Source: Rubrobacter indicoceani (GTDB lineage: Bacteria > Actinomycetota > Rubrobacteria > Rubrobacterales > Rubrobacteraceae). From it: 64,000 bases of DNA. The translations under genes were made by a program, and so were the position numbers. The stretch is from the NCBI RefSeq assembly GCF_003568865.1, contig NZ_CP031115.1, positions 682,001 through 746,000 on the forward strand. The letters run 5' to 3'. How positions within the stretch are numbered: position 1 is the stretch's first letter; every line of letters starts with the position of its first letter. Shown one piece after another: positions 8,228 through 16,014 of this stretch. The notes beneath the pieces are model-generated. The model worked only from the letters and a program-made list of their open reading frames with translations. It ran no database searches and was not told where the DNA came from.

Positions 8228-9008
8228 CATGACGGAGGGTTTCGCGGAGAGGAGCCGCCCGTTTCGGACGCTTCTGAAGCGCGAGGTTCTTCGGTTCATG
8301 CGGGTCTGGATGCAGACCATAGCCCCGACGCTCGGGACCGCGCTTCTTTACTTCACCGTGTTCGGGATCGCCCTGGGGAGCCGGATACGGGAGATCAACG
8401 GCGTCCCGTACCTTGAATACCTGCTCCCCGGTATCGCGCTGATGAACGTTGTAACGGGCTCGTACATGAACACTTCATCAAGCGTCTTCGACGCCAAACG
8501 GGAGCGCTACATAGACGAGATCCTGATCAGCCCGATGAGCGACGTACAGATCGCGCTCGCCTACACTCTGGGCGGGACGCTGCGCGGCGTTCTGGTCGGG
8601 GCGGGGGTGTTTCTGGTGGGGATTCCGTTTGTCGGGGTGAGCATCGAGCACCCCGGGCTTCTGGTCCTGATCGGGGTCCTCTCGGCTTTTATCTTCTCGG
8701 CGGTCGGGACGGTGGCCGGGGCACTGTCGAACCGCGTGGATCATATCTCTTTTCTGACGAACATCGTGATACAGCCGCTGGCGTTTCTCGGCGGGGTGTT
8801 CTATTCGGTGGATATGCTGCCGGACTTTCTGCGCGTTGCGACGTTCTTCAACCCGATCTTCCACACCGTGGACGCCGCCCGGTACGCGACGCTCGGCGTC
8901 TCGGACCTGCCCCCGGCCCCGGCGGTGGCGATAGTCTTCGTGCTTGCGGGGCTTGCGTTCTTCGCCGCGTATCTTGCGATCAGCCGGGGACCGAATCTCC
9001 GCTCCTGA
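8214..9008 (+). CDS. ABC-2 type exporter, permease subunit
   Basis: A 264-residue ABC-2 membrane protein with about six transmembrane segments. It carries the family block around RERYIDEILISPMSDVQIAL and a late FLGGVFYSVDMLPDFLR segment. It partners the ATPase encoded immediately upstream, and the genes overlap. The start could be GTG 8214 or the ATG five codons in (8229). A homodimer with two ATPases would form the transporter. Confidence 0.9.
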   Translation: MVSGSMTEGFAERSRPFRTLLKREVLRFMRVWMQTIAPTLGTALLYFTVFGIALGSRIREINGVPYLEYLLPGIALMNVVTGSYMNTSSSVFDAKRERYIDEILISPMSDVQIALAYTLGGTLRGVLVGAGVFLVGIPFVGVSIEHPGLLVLIGVLSAFIFSAVGTVAGALSNRVDHISFLTNIVIQPLAFLGGVFYSVDMLPDFLRVATFFNPIFHTVDAARYATLGVSDLPPAPAVAIVFVLAGLAFFAAYLAISRGPNLRS

Positions 9009-10230
9009 GACACGGGTCGCCGGGGGGGCGGCGGGTTCCGGGGCCTCTTCCGCTGCCCGTGGAACGTCGGCGTGGGGTTTCATACTCCCGGTTTTCCTTC
9101 TGTCCCGGCTGCTTTTCTTTGCGGCGGGGGCGGTGGCGGTGGCGGCGTTGCCGGGGGCCGACCCGGCCGGGGACCCGCTCAACCCGCCCGGTTTCCTGAG
9201 CTACTGGGCAAACTGGGACGGGGGCTGGTACTCGCTTGTCGGGGCGGAGGGCTACGGGGCCCGCGACCCGGAGAGCACCGCCTTCTTCCCGCTCTATCCG
9301 ATGCTCCTCAGCGTCGGGGTGAGGCTCGGTTTCGGCGTCACGGCTTGGGGGATAGTCCTTTCGCTCGGCTTTGCGCTCGCTGCGATGTACTTTCTCTACC
9401 GTATCGCGGAGAAGCTCTTTGACGTTCGTACGGCGCGCTTCGCGACGCTTGCGCTGGCCCTGTTTCCGACGAGCTTCTACCTCAACTCCGTCTACACCGA
9501 GGCACCGTTTCTGGCCTTCACGACGGGATGCTTCTGGGCGGCGTACGTGAGACGGAACTTTCTGCTCGCCGGGCTTCTCGGGCTGCTCGCCGCAACGACG
9601 CGCAACCTCGGGGTGCTGCTCGTGATACCGCTTTTTTTCGAGTGGTGGCGGCTCCGGGAGGGCTTCGGCCGAAAGGACGTGCTGGACTTTCTGTACATCG
9701 GCCTCGTTCCGGTCGGTCTTTTCGCCTACGCGGGCTACCTGTGGGCGCGCTTCGGCGACCCGCTCGTCTTTGCCCGGCAGCAGGGGGACTACTGGGGACG
9801 AACCCTCACGAGCCCGGACGTAACGGCCCTTGCGGCCTGGGAGGCGGCGGTCGAGGGGTTCGACTACATAACGAGGCCGGAGATGCTGTTCGGCGGGCCG
9901 TACGTCGGGCCGTCGTTTGCGGCCTCCAACACGATGAGCCTTTTGTTTCTGGCTTTTCTGCTCGTCGTTATCGGGGTCGGGGCGGCGCTTCTGCCGCCGG
10001 GCCTGACCCTGTTCGCCGCCTTCGTGGTGCTGCTTCCGGTGCTGACGCCCTCGCCGTCGTTTCCGCTTATGAGCATGCCTCGCTTCGCCCTCGGGACGTT
10101 TCCGGTCTTTCTGGTGCTCGGGTTCCTGCTCGCCCGCGGGGGGAGGTTTTCTCTGGCGTGGTTTCTGCCGAGCGCCCTTCTGGGGGTCGCCATGACCGCT
10201 CTGTTTGTATCGTGGCGCTGGGTGGCCTAG
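8944..10230 (+). CDS. PIG-V-like mannosyltransferase, polytopic membrane protein
   Basis: About 400-428 residues with around ten membrane helices. After the first helix comes YWANWDGGWYSLVGAEGY, the conserved D-containing lumenal/periplasmic loop of PIG-V and related GT-C glycosyltransferases, then FFPLYPML and TSFYLNSVYTEAPFL. Such enzymes use polyprenyl-phosphate sugars to mannosylate lipid or protein acceptors outside the membrane. The only start found in this frame, TTG 8944, overlaps the permease gene by 65 bases, and the first 35 residues do not look conserved, so the true start is uncertain. It is probably co-transcribed with the exporter. Confidence 0.75.
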   Translation: MRGLRSSPRILRSAGDRISAPETRVAGGAAGSGASSAARGTSAWGFILPVFLLSRLLFFAAGAVAVAALPGADPAGDPLNPPGFLSYWANWDGGWYSLVGAEGYGARDPESTAFFPLYPMLLSVGVRLGFGVTAWGIVLSLGFALAAMYFLYRIAEKLFDVRTARFATLALALFPTSFYLNSVYTEAPFLAFTTGCFWAAYVRRNFLLAGLLGLLAATTRNLGVLLVIPLFFEWWRLREGFGRKDVLDFLYIGLVPVGLFAYAGYLWARFGDPLVFARQQGDYWGRTLTSPDVTALAAWEAAVEGFDYITRPEMLFGGPYVGPSFAASNTMSLLFLAFLLVVIGVGAALLPPGLTLFAAFVVLLPVLTPSPSFPLMSMPRFALGTFPVFLVLGFLLARGGRFSLAWFLPSALLGVAMTALFVSWRWVA

Positions 10231-10265
10231 GATAACGGTTTACACGACCCGTTCGCGGGAGAGAG

Positions 10266-10706
10266 ATGGTGACGATGCCGAGGTGGATGGCGGTCGGTCT
10301 GGTTGTATTCTGCGTCCTGCTCAACTTCTTCGGGTTCACGTTCAAGCTCTTCGAGCCGGTCTTTCTGTACGATGAAGTGGCGCACTTCGTAACGCCGTTC
10401 GTTATCGTAGCCTTGATCTGCGAGGCGCTGTACCGCATCGGATACCACGATAGTTTCTTTGAGAACCCGGCGCAGGCCGCGGTAACGGGGGCGGTTGTCG
10501 GCTTTGTCGGGGCGGTTCTGTGGGAGGTGGTGGAGGTGATGCTCGCGGCGATGGGGTTCGAGATCTCCAACGCCCTGCCGGATTCCGCCTTCGACGTGCT
10601 GCTCGGGGTCGCCGGGGGCGCGCTCGGGGGCTGGTATGCCGACCGTTACCTCGACAACCTTCTCAATCGGTCGCGCACCCAGCCGAACAGATCCCGCGTG
10701 AGGTAG
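10266..10706 (+). CDS. Small polytopic membrane protein (YjdF/DUF2238-like)
   Basis: A 146-residue protein with four predicted membrane helices. Conserved-looking charged motifs sit at helix ends: LYDEVAHFVTPF, VLWEVVEV and GWYADRYLDN. A buried D-E-H and W-E pattern occurs in YjdF/DUF2238-like and VanZ-like small membrane proteins. The assignment is tentative and the function unknown. Start ATG 10266 follows GGGAGAGAG; ATG 10275 is an alternative. The downstream gene is convergent. Confidence 0.65.
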   Translation: MVTMPRWMAVGLVVFCVLLNFFGFTFKLFEPVFLYDEVAHFVTPFVIVALICEALYRIGYHDSFFENPAQAAVTGAVVGFVGAVLWEVVEVMLAAMGFEISNALPDSAFDVLLGVAGGALGGWYADRYLDNLLNRSRTQPNRSRVR

Positions 10707-10739
10707 GCAGTCCGGGCAAGCGCCTTTGGGCAAGCTTCT

Positions 10740-11075
10740 CTAGGCCGTGCGGCGGCTCGTTGCGGCCTCGACGATAAGCAGGACCGCGAGCGCGACCTCT
10801 ATTACCTTGTCGGCGTAGGCAAGGGAGGTTCCCTGAGCGCCGGTTATGACGGCCCAGAGAACGATGGTCAGCACGGTGTACGCCAGCAGAACGAGGCGGA
10901 CGGTCGGGCGAAAGCGGGCCAGGCCGCCCAGCGGAAGGTATAGCAGGGCGAGCAGGACAAGGTACCCGACGCCGTTCAGAAGGAAAAGCGGGTCCGGCGT
11001 GGGAAAGAAGAAAGCGAGCCTGAAGTGGATCAGGGCGGTGGCGACCGTTAGGATGATTACTCCGATTCTCAGCAC
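10740..11075 (-). CDS. Small hypothetical membrane protein
   Basis: A 111-residue protein with four hydrophobic helices and short loops. IHFRLAFF and LFLLNGVGYLVLLALLYLP resemble small actinobacterial four-helix membrane proteins of unknown role. Start ATG 11075 follows GGAGGAAGA on the minus strand. It is convergent with the preceding small membrane protein, and 52 bases separate it from the end of the MFS gene upstream. No enzymatic motif is visible. Confidence 0.65.
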   Translation of the reverse strand: MLRIGVIILTVATALIHFRLAFFFPTPDPLFLLNGVGYLVLLALLYLPLGGLARFRPTVRLVLLAYTVLTIVLWAVITGAQGTSLAYADKVIEVALAVLLIVEAATSRRTA

Positions 11076-11127
11076 GTTTTCTTCCTCCGGTGGTCTTGGG
11101 CAGCGTCGTTGATAACGTGATCTTAAC

Positions 11128-12309
11128 CTACGTCCGCGGCCCGGCTTTTACGGTGAAAAGCCCGGCGGTCAGGACGAGCAGGCCGCCGAGAAGGTACGGC
11201 GCGCCCGGTCCGAACGTGTCGAAGACAAGGCCCGCGAGCGGCGGTCCGACAACAAGCGAGAAGCTCAGGACCGCCTGCTGAGCCCCCATCAACCGACCCT
11301 GCTCTTTTGAACCGACGCGGCGGGAGAGCAGCGAGGCAACCGCCGGAATGGCGACACCGAACCCGAACGCCATCACCCCGACGACCGGGAAGATCAACGA
11401 GCCCGAGGTCAGAAACGCGACGCAGACCAGCCCCGCAGCCACGACCGCAAGACCGGCCCCGAGCATCCGTATCTCACCCAGAAAACGCTGCACCGGCCCG
11501 ATCAAAAGCCCCTGAGTCGCCACCGCGCAGACCCCGACGAAAGCAAAGAATAAACCACTCCCGGCCGGACCCCAGCCGAAACGGGCCTCACCGAAGAGCG
11601 GAAAGTTCGTCACCAGACCGGCCAGCGCAAGGTTCAGGAGCAGGACGATGCCGAGCAGCACCCGTACCCCGGATATCCGTACGACGGCTGCGACCTGCGA
11701 GACCGGGTTCAGGAGCCGCAGCGGAACTCGACGACGCCCCTCCGGCGCGAGCGATTCCCCGAGCACAAACCAGCCGAAAACGAAGTTGGTCAGGGCCAGG
11801 GCGGCCGCGAAAAAAGCCGGAGCCGACAGGCCGAAGTAGAAGCCGAGAAGACCGCCGAGCGCGGGGCCGACCATCAACCCGAGCCCGAAGGACGCCCCGA
11901 TCACCCCGAGGCCTTTCGCCCGCTCGTCGCCGGAGGTGCTGTCCGCGATGTAGGCCTGCGCCGTCGCGGGGGTCCCGCCCGCAAGCCCGGCCACCGCGAC
12001 CGCAAAGGCTATCCCGAGAACGGAGCCCGCAAGCCCCAGCAGCAGGTAGGCGGAGGCCGCCACCAGAAGACACGCGAGTATAACGGGCCTGCGTCCGACG
12101 CCGTCGGAGAGACCACCGAGAAACGGCCCGCCAAACATCTGCATCAGCGCGTACAGCGAGACGAGCAGCCCGACCGCCAGCGCGTCCGCCCCGTACTCTT
12201 CCGCGATAAACGGCAAAAGCGGCACGATGATCCCGTAACCGAGCATATCGAGAAAGACCGTCACGAAAAGAACGACCAGCGAAGAGCGTCCGAACCCCCG
12301 GTTAACCAC
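11128..12309 (-). CDS. MFS transporter, DHA1/TetA-like drug:proton antiporter
   Basis: A 393-residue, 12-helix major facilitator. It has the motif A loop GGLSDGVGRRPVILA between helices 2 and 3 and motif C-like VGPALGGLLG in helix 5, both marks of drug:proton antiporters. The N-terminus FLDMLGYGIIVPLLPFIAEEYGA is typical of the TetA/MdfA branch. The start, GTG or ATG near 12309, lies only three bases after the acyltransferase stop, so the two are in one transcript. The substrate is unknown. Confidence 0.88.
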   Translation of the reverse strand: MVNRGFGRSSLVVLFVTVFLDMLGYGIIVPLLPFIAEEYGADALAVGLLVSLYALMQMFGGPFLGGLSDGVGRRPVILACLLVAASAYLLLGLAGSVLGIAFAVAVAGLAGGTPATAQAYIADSTSGDERAKGLGVIGASFGLGLMVGPALGGLLGFYFGLSAPAFFAAALALTNFVFGWFVLGESLAPEGRRRVPLRLLNPVSQVAAVVRISGVRVLLGIVLLLNLALAGLVTNFPLFGEARFGWGPAGSGLFFAFVGVCAVATQGLLIGPVQRFLGEIRMLGAGLAVVAAGLVCVAFLTSGSLIFPVVGVMAFGFGVAIPAVASLLSRRVGSKEQGRLMGAQQAVLSFSLVVGPPLAGLVFDTFGPGAPYLLGGLLVLTAGLFTVKAGPRT

Positions 12310-12312
12310 GCA

Positions 12313-13200
12313 TCAACGGGCGGATATCAGGGCTTCGGCGCGTCGTACGACCTCCGCCGAGACCCCGGAACGATGCCGCGAGGTGGCCGGGCAGGCGATA
12401 GCCCGACCGAAGGTGACCCGTACATCCGTTCTGTAGAGCGCGGGGAACATAAGCTGCAGGGTCGCCGCCAGCCACAGCCGGTCCTCTTTGTTGCGTCTCA
12501 GGTAAACAAGCGGGTTGCCGAGCGCGGAGCGGGAGACGACGCCGCTGACTACGGCGGGTACGATCTTCAGCCCCGGAACGAGCCGGGCGAAGAGGTCGAG
12601 GCTTTCGGACCAGCCGGACAGCGCCCGTACCGCGCCGTCCATCGAGGCCGGGTCCGGCTCTATCCTGCCGCCCGGAAAGGTGAGGAGCGAACCACCGTCC
12701 CTTAGGTGCCGGGCCGCCGCCCGAACAACCTGCGACCCCCGGAGGCCATCCGCACCGTCTTCAACGATAAACAGCCGCCCGGTCGTGTTCGGCAGCGCGT
12801 CGAGGAAGTCCCGGCGGGCGGCTATAACCATCAGGTCGTCGCGGGGTATCGCGGAGAACAGGGCTATGGCGTCCGAAAGACCGGGGTGGTTCGAGGCTAT
12901 AACGAGCGGCCCCTCGATCGGTATGCCGCCCTCGCCGCTGAAGCTCGCCTCGCCGACCATCCGACCGAGCGCCCAGCTGCCGGCCGGCCCGAGGCCGCCC
13001 GCGCCCACGAGCCGGTCGTACTCCGCCGCCTGACGGGCGACCCTGCCGACCGCGTACCTGGCAACCGCAGAGAACACGACGTTATCTCCGGAAGCTCCGA
13101 AAGCCTCAAGCAACTCCCCGGCGCAGATCTCGACAAGCATCCGCTCACCGCGCTCGGGGAGCGCTGCGGTTCCGGGGGCGGGTCTGCTTGCGAAGTCCAT
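12313..13200 (-). CDS. PlsC-like lysophospholipid/glycerol acyltransferase family protein
   Basis: A 295-residue protein with acyltransferase motif I as NHPGLSD (H-x4-D) and a motif III-like FPGGRIEPDP in place of FPEGTRS. Later LKIVPAVVSGVV matches motif IV. No transmembrane anchor is obvious. Members transfer acyl groups from acyl-ACP or acyl-CoA to glycerol-type acceptors at the membrane face. The departure from FPEG suggests a non-standard acceptor. It lies between folB (64-base gap) and the MFS gene (three bases), so folB, this gene and the MFS gene may form one minus-strand operon. Confidence 0.8.
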   Translation of the reverse strand: MDFASRPAPGTAALPERGERMLVEICAGELLEAFGASGDNVVFSAVARYAVGRVARQAAEYDRLVGAGGLGPAGSWALGRMVGEASFSGEGGIPIEGPLVIASNHPGLSDAIALFSAIPRDDLMVIAARRDFLDALPNTTGRLFIVEDGADGLRGSQVVRAAARHLRDGGSLLTFPGGRIEPDPASMDGAVRALSGWSESLDLFARLVPGLKIVPAVVSGVVSRSALGNPLVYLRRNKEDRLWLAATLQLMFPALYRTDVRVTFGRAIACPATSRHRSGVSAEVVRRAEALISAR

Positions 13201-13264
13201 GCTGGTGAACCTTTATATACGCAAACTCCGTATCGAACGTTTCACGCTCCGGACGAACCTCCGG

Positions 13265-13639
13265 CTAGCGGGTGCGGGAGACCTCGACCGAGGAGCCGTC
13301 GAGAACGGTCCCGCCGAGCCTTACGTGGGGCTTCCTGACCCTCACGACGACCCGCTCGACGGTCGGGTGTTCCAGAAGGACGCGGGCCGCTATACGCTCG
13401 GCGACGGTCTCTATAAGGTCCAGCGGCTCGCCCTCGACGACGGCCTTCGCCGCGTCGTGGACCTTGCTGTAGTCAACGGACTTCATCAGGTCGTCGGACT
13501 CCCCGGCGGGCCTGAGGTCCACGTTCATCGCCACGCTCACGACAAACGGCTGCCCGAGGTCGCGCTCCGCCGGGAGCGTCCCGTGAAACCCCGAGAACGT
13601 CATCCCATCGACCAGTATCCTGTCCTCCGATATCTCCAC
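13265..13639 (-). CDS. folB: Dihydroneopterin aldolase (FolB)
   Basis: A 124-residue protein, the usual FolB length. It shows the pterin-binding DGMTFSGFHGTLPAER start, FVVSVAMNVDL, the conserved SVDYSKVHD and LIETVAERIA (catalytic region), and a C-terminal RKPHVRLGG. FolB cleaves dihydroneopterin to 6-hydroxymethyl-dihydropterin and glycolaldehyde in folate synthesis, and can epimerise its substrate. GTG 13639 is chosen as start because GGAGAGGAG lies seven bases upstream; the longer open frame has no such site. It diverges across about 100 bases from the RibD/PTPS operon, hence a possible shared regulator and pterin theme. Confidence 0.9.
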   Translation of the reverse strand: MEISEDRILVDGMTFSGFHGTLPAERDLGQPFVVSVAMNVDLRPAGESDDLMKSVDYSKVHDAAKAVVEGEPLDLIETVAERIAARVLLEHPTVERVVVRVRKPHVRLGGTVLDGSSVEVSRTR

Positions 13640-13742
13640 CGCGATGCTCCTCTCCGTATTTTTACCCGGCCCGCAACCCGTTTCCGGTCCCGGCGCGCTT
13701 ACAATCCACCGGTCACGGGGCGTGTTACGCTCAGAGGGGATT

Positions 13743-14501
13743 ATGAAGGAAGCCGAGCAAGACGTGAGACCCCCGAAAACCGGCCTTTCAGCGGGCCTGT
13801 ACGGTGGACCCGAAAGCCCCACCCACCCGACGAGGCCCAGGGTGACCGTAAGCTACGCCCAGACCCTCGACGGCAGAATCGCCACAAAGAACGGCTCTTC
13901 GCGGTGGATCAGCTCCCCGGAGTCCCTTAAGTTCGCCCACGAACTCCGCGCCGCCAGCGACGCTATCCTTATCGGTTCCGGCACCGCTCGCAGCGACGAC
14001 CCGAGCCTCACCGTACGCCACGTCCCCGGAGAAGACCCGCTGCGCGTGCTTGTAGACAGCACCCTGAGAACCTCGCCTTCCTCGGCGATATTCGCCGCCG
14101 GAGCCGCTGCGAACACCATCGTCGCCACCACCGAGAACGCCCCGGAACACCGCCGCAGCCGCCTGGAATCCCTCGGGGCGAACGTCCTTGCGCTCCCGGC
14201 GACCGCCGACGGACGGGTGCAACTGCCGCTCGCCCTCGAGAAGCTCTCCGAACTCGGCGTCTCATCCATAATGGTCGAAGGCGGAGCCTGCATTATCACC
14301 GCCCTCCTTGAAGCCCGGCTCGTCGACACCCTCGCCGTCTGCATCGCACCGAAGATCCTCGGCTGCGGCGTCGAAGCCGTCGGAGAGCTCGGCATCAACG
14401 ACCTCGATGATTCGGTGAACATCATCAACGTTACGCTACGAAAATACGGACCCGACGTAGTGTTCTCCGGGGATCTGGTCTACCGGGGGGATCAGGGGTG
14501 A
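13743..14501 (+). CDS. RibD C-terminal-type pyrimidine reductase / DHFR-like
   Basis: A 252-residue protein consisting of the RibD reductase domain without the zinc deaminase domain. Family landmarks are VTVSYAQTLDGRIA (about residues 36-49), LIGSGTARSDDPSLTVR (NADPH and substrate loops) and IMVEGGACIITALLEARLVD near the C-terminus. Relatives reduce 2,5-diamino-6-ribosylamino-pyrimidinone 5'-phosphate or similar ribosyl compounds with NADPH. Start ATG 13743 is used; the 35 residues before the domain are not conserved. The stop overlaps the GTG of the next gene by four bases. It begins the operon that also holds a PTPS homologue, which argues for a role outside riboflavin synthesis. Confidence 0.85.
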   Translation: MKEAEQDVRPPKTGLSAGLYGGPESPTHPTRPRVTVSYAQTLDGRIATKNGSSRWISSPESLKFAHELRAASDAILIGSGTARSDDPSLTVRHVPGEDPLRVLVDSTLRTSPSSAIFAAGAAANTIVATTENAPEHRRSRLESLGANVLALPATADGRVQLPLALEKLSELGVSSIMVEGGACIITALLEARLVDTLAVCIAPKILGCGVEAVGELGINDLDDSVNIINVTLRKYGPDVVFSGDLVYRGDQG

Positions 14502-15601
14502 GCTTCGCCGGCGAGGTTTCCGGGGCCGGGGCTCTGCAAACCGAAGCTCTGTGGTTTGTCGGGGTCCGGCGGGCGGAGGTTCACAGCGGGGTGGTCGGTT
14601 CTCCGGGGCCGGGCGAGGTGAGGGTCGCGGCGGAGTTCTCCGGGATAAGTTCCGGGACGGAGATGCTTGTGTATCGGGGTGAGGTCCCGGCGGGGGTCGG
14701 GCTGGATCTCCCGACGCTCGAAGGGTCTTTCGGGTTCCCGATCAAATACGGCTACGCGCTTGTCGGGCGGGTCGAGGCGCTCGGGGAGGGGGTGCGGAGC
14801 CTCCGGGTCGGAGATGCTGTTTTTGTTTATCATCCCCACCAGCGAGACCTGGTGGTTCCGGCCTCGATGGCGGTCCGGTTGCCGAGGGCGCTCTCCGGGG
14901 CGGAGGGTATCTTTTTCGCCAGCACGGAGACCGCCCTCAACGTAGTCCACGACGCCGCGCCGCGCCTCGGTGAGGTGGTCGTTGTCTTCGGGCTCGGGGT
15001 GGTCGGGCTGCTGGTCGGGAGGTTGCTCGCGCTCTCCGGGGCGGAGGTCGTTCTGGTTGACCCTTCGGGGCTTCGTCGGGGGCTGGCCGCCAGGTTTATG
15101 GGGGATACCGGCGAGGGGCGCATCGTCGCGCCGGAAAAACTGGCGGGTCTGCTCGCGGGGCTGGCGGACGGCAGCGGGGTGGACATCGCGGTCGAGGTGA
15201 GCGGTTCGCCGGAGGCCCTGAGGTCGGCAATCGGGTGCGTTGCGGCGGAGGGGACGGTGGTCGTTGCGTCTTGGTACGGAACAAAGAAAGTTTCGCTGGA
15301 CCTCGGCGGACACTTCCACCGGGGGCGGGTCAGGTTGAAGTCTTCTCAGGTCGGGTCGCTGCCGCCGGAGATGTCGGGAAGGTGGGGGCGGGACCGCAGA
15401 ACCGGGACGGTTTTGCGCCTGATGCCCCGGCTCGGACTGGAACGGCTCGTGTCTCACCGGGTCGCGCTGGAAAACGCGCCGGAGGTCTACCAGAGGCTCG
15501 ATGCGGACGATGTTTTCCGGGAGGGGGCCGGGCAGGTCGTCATAGAGTATCGTTCGGGGCAAGGGACAGGGGTTTCAGAGGAGGTCGAGAGGGATGTATG
15601 A
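14498..15601 (+). CDS. MDR-superfamily dehydrogenase lacking the usual zinc ligands
   Basis: A 367-residue medium-chain dehydrogenase/reductase. The GroES-like half contains VRVAAEFSGISSGTEMLVYRGE where catalytic-zinc enzymes have a CGICGTD-type motif. VGDAVFVYHPHQRD takes the place of the structural-zinc loop. The Rossmann half reads VVVFGLGVVGLLVGRLLALSGAEVVLVD. The absence of Cys ligands means it is probably zinc-independent, like some BchC-type relatives; databases may still call it zinc-binding alcohol dehydrogenase. The GTG start overlaps the RibD-type gene by four bases and the end overlaps the PTPS gene by eight, so translation is coupled. The substrate is probably the same pathway's pterin or sugar intermediate (inference). 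Confidence 0.82.
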   Translation: MSFAGEVSGAGALQTEALWFVGVRRAEVHSGVVGSPGPGEVRVAAEFSGISSGTEMLVYRGEVPAGVGLDLPTLEGSFGFPIKYGYALVGRVEALGEGVRSLRVGDAVFVYHPHQRDLVVPASMAVRLPRALSGAEGIFFASTETALNVVHDAAPRLGEVVVVFGLGVVGLLVGRLLALSGAEVVLVDPSGLRRGLAARFMGDTGEGRIVAPEKLAGLLAGLADGSGVDIAVEVSGSPEALRSAIGCVAAEGTVVVASWYGTKKVSLDLGGHFHRGRVRLKSSQVGSLPPEMSGRWGRDRRTGTVLRLMPRLGLERLVSHRVALENAPEVYQRLDADDVFREGAGQVVIEYRSGQGTGVSEEVERDV

Positions 15602-15986
15602 GGTCTACGTCGCAGAGAGCTTCGAGGCGGCGCACCGGCTTGTCGGGGACTTCGGCCCGGCTACAAGGCTGCACGGCCACACCTACCGGGTGGAGGTCAT
15701 CGTGCGCGGCGAGACGCTGAAGGACGACGGCACGCTCTATGACCTCGGAGAACTCGGTCAGAACGTAAAAAACCTCGCCGCCGAACTCCACTACCGGAAC
15801 CTCGACGAGATCGAGGGGCTGGCGGGCAGAAACACAACAGCAGAGGCGGTGGCGGACTTTATCTGGGAGAGGCTCGCGCCGCCCCTTCGCAAGGAGAACT
15901 TATCGGCCCTGACCGTCCGCGTCTGGGAGAACCCGAACGCCTGGGCCGCCCGGGAAGACGGGCTCTCCCGGGAAGCCGGGAGCTAG
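15594..15986 (+). CDS. 6-pyruvoyl-tetrahydropterin synthase / QueD family protein, catalytic Cys absent
   Basis: A 130-residue T-fold protein. Zinc ligands are present: the His of EAAHRLV and both His of LHGHTY. Canonical PTPS and QueD have a nucleophilic Cys four residues before HGH; here that position is Ala (ATRLHGH). The substrate-holding Glu region near the C-terminus (VRVWENPNAWA) is kept. The family converts dihydroneopterin triphosphate to 6-pyruvoyl- or 6-carboxy-tetrahydropterin. Without the Cys a side-chain cleavage or other lyase-like activity is more likely, as in Cys-less PTPS subfamilies. The start overlaps the dehydrogenase by eight bases. Confidence 0.85.
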   Translation: MYEVYVAESFEAAHRLVGDFGPATRLHGHTYRVEVIVRGETLKDDGTLYDLGELGQNVKNLAAELHYRNLDEIEGLAGRNTTAEAVADFIWERLAPPLRKENLSALTVRVWENPNAWAAREDGLSREAGS

Positions 15987-16014
15987 GCTGGGACCCGGGC
16001 TTCGCGTCGCTTTC

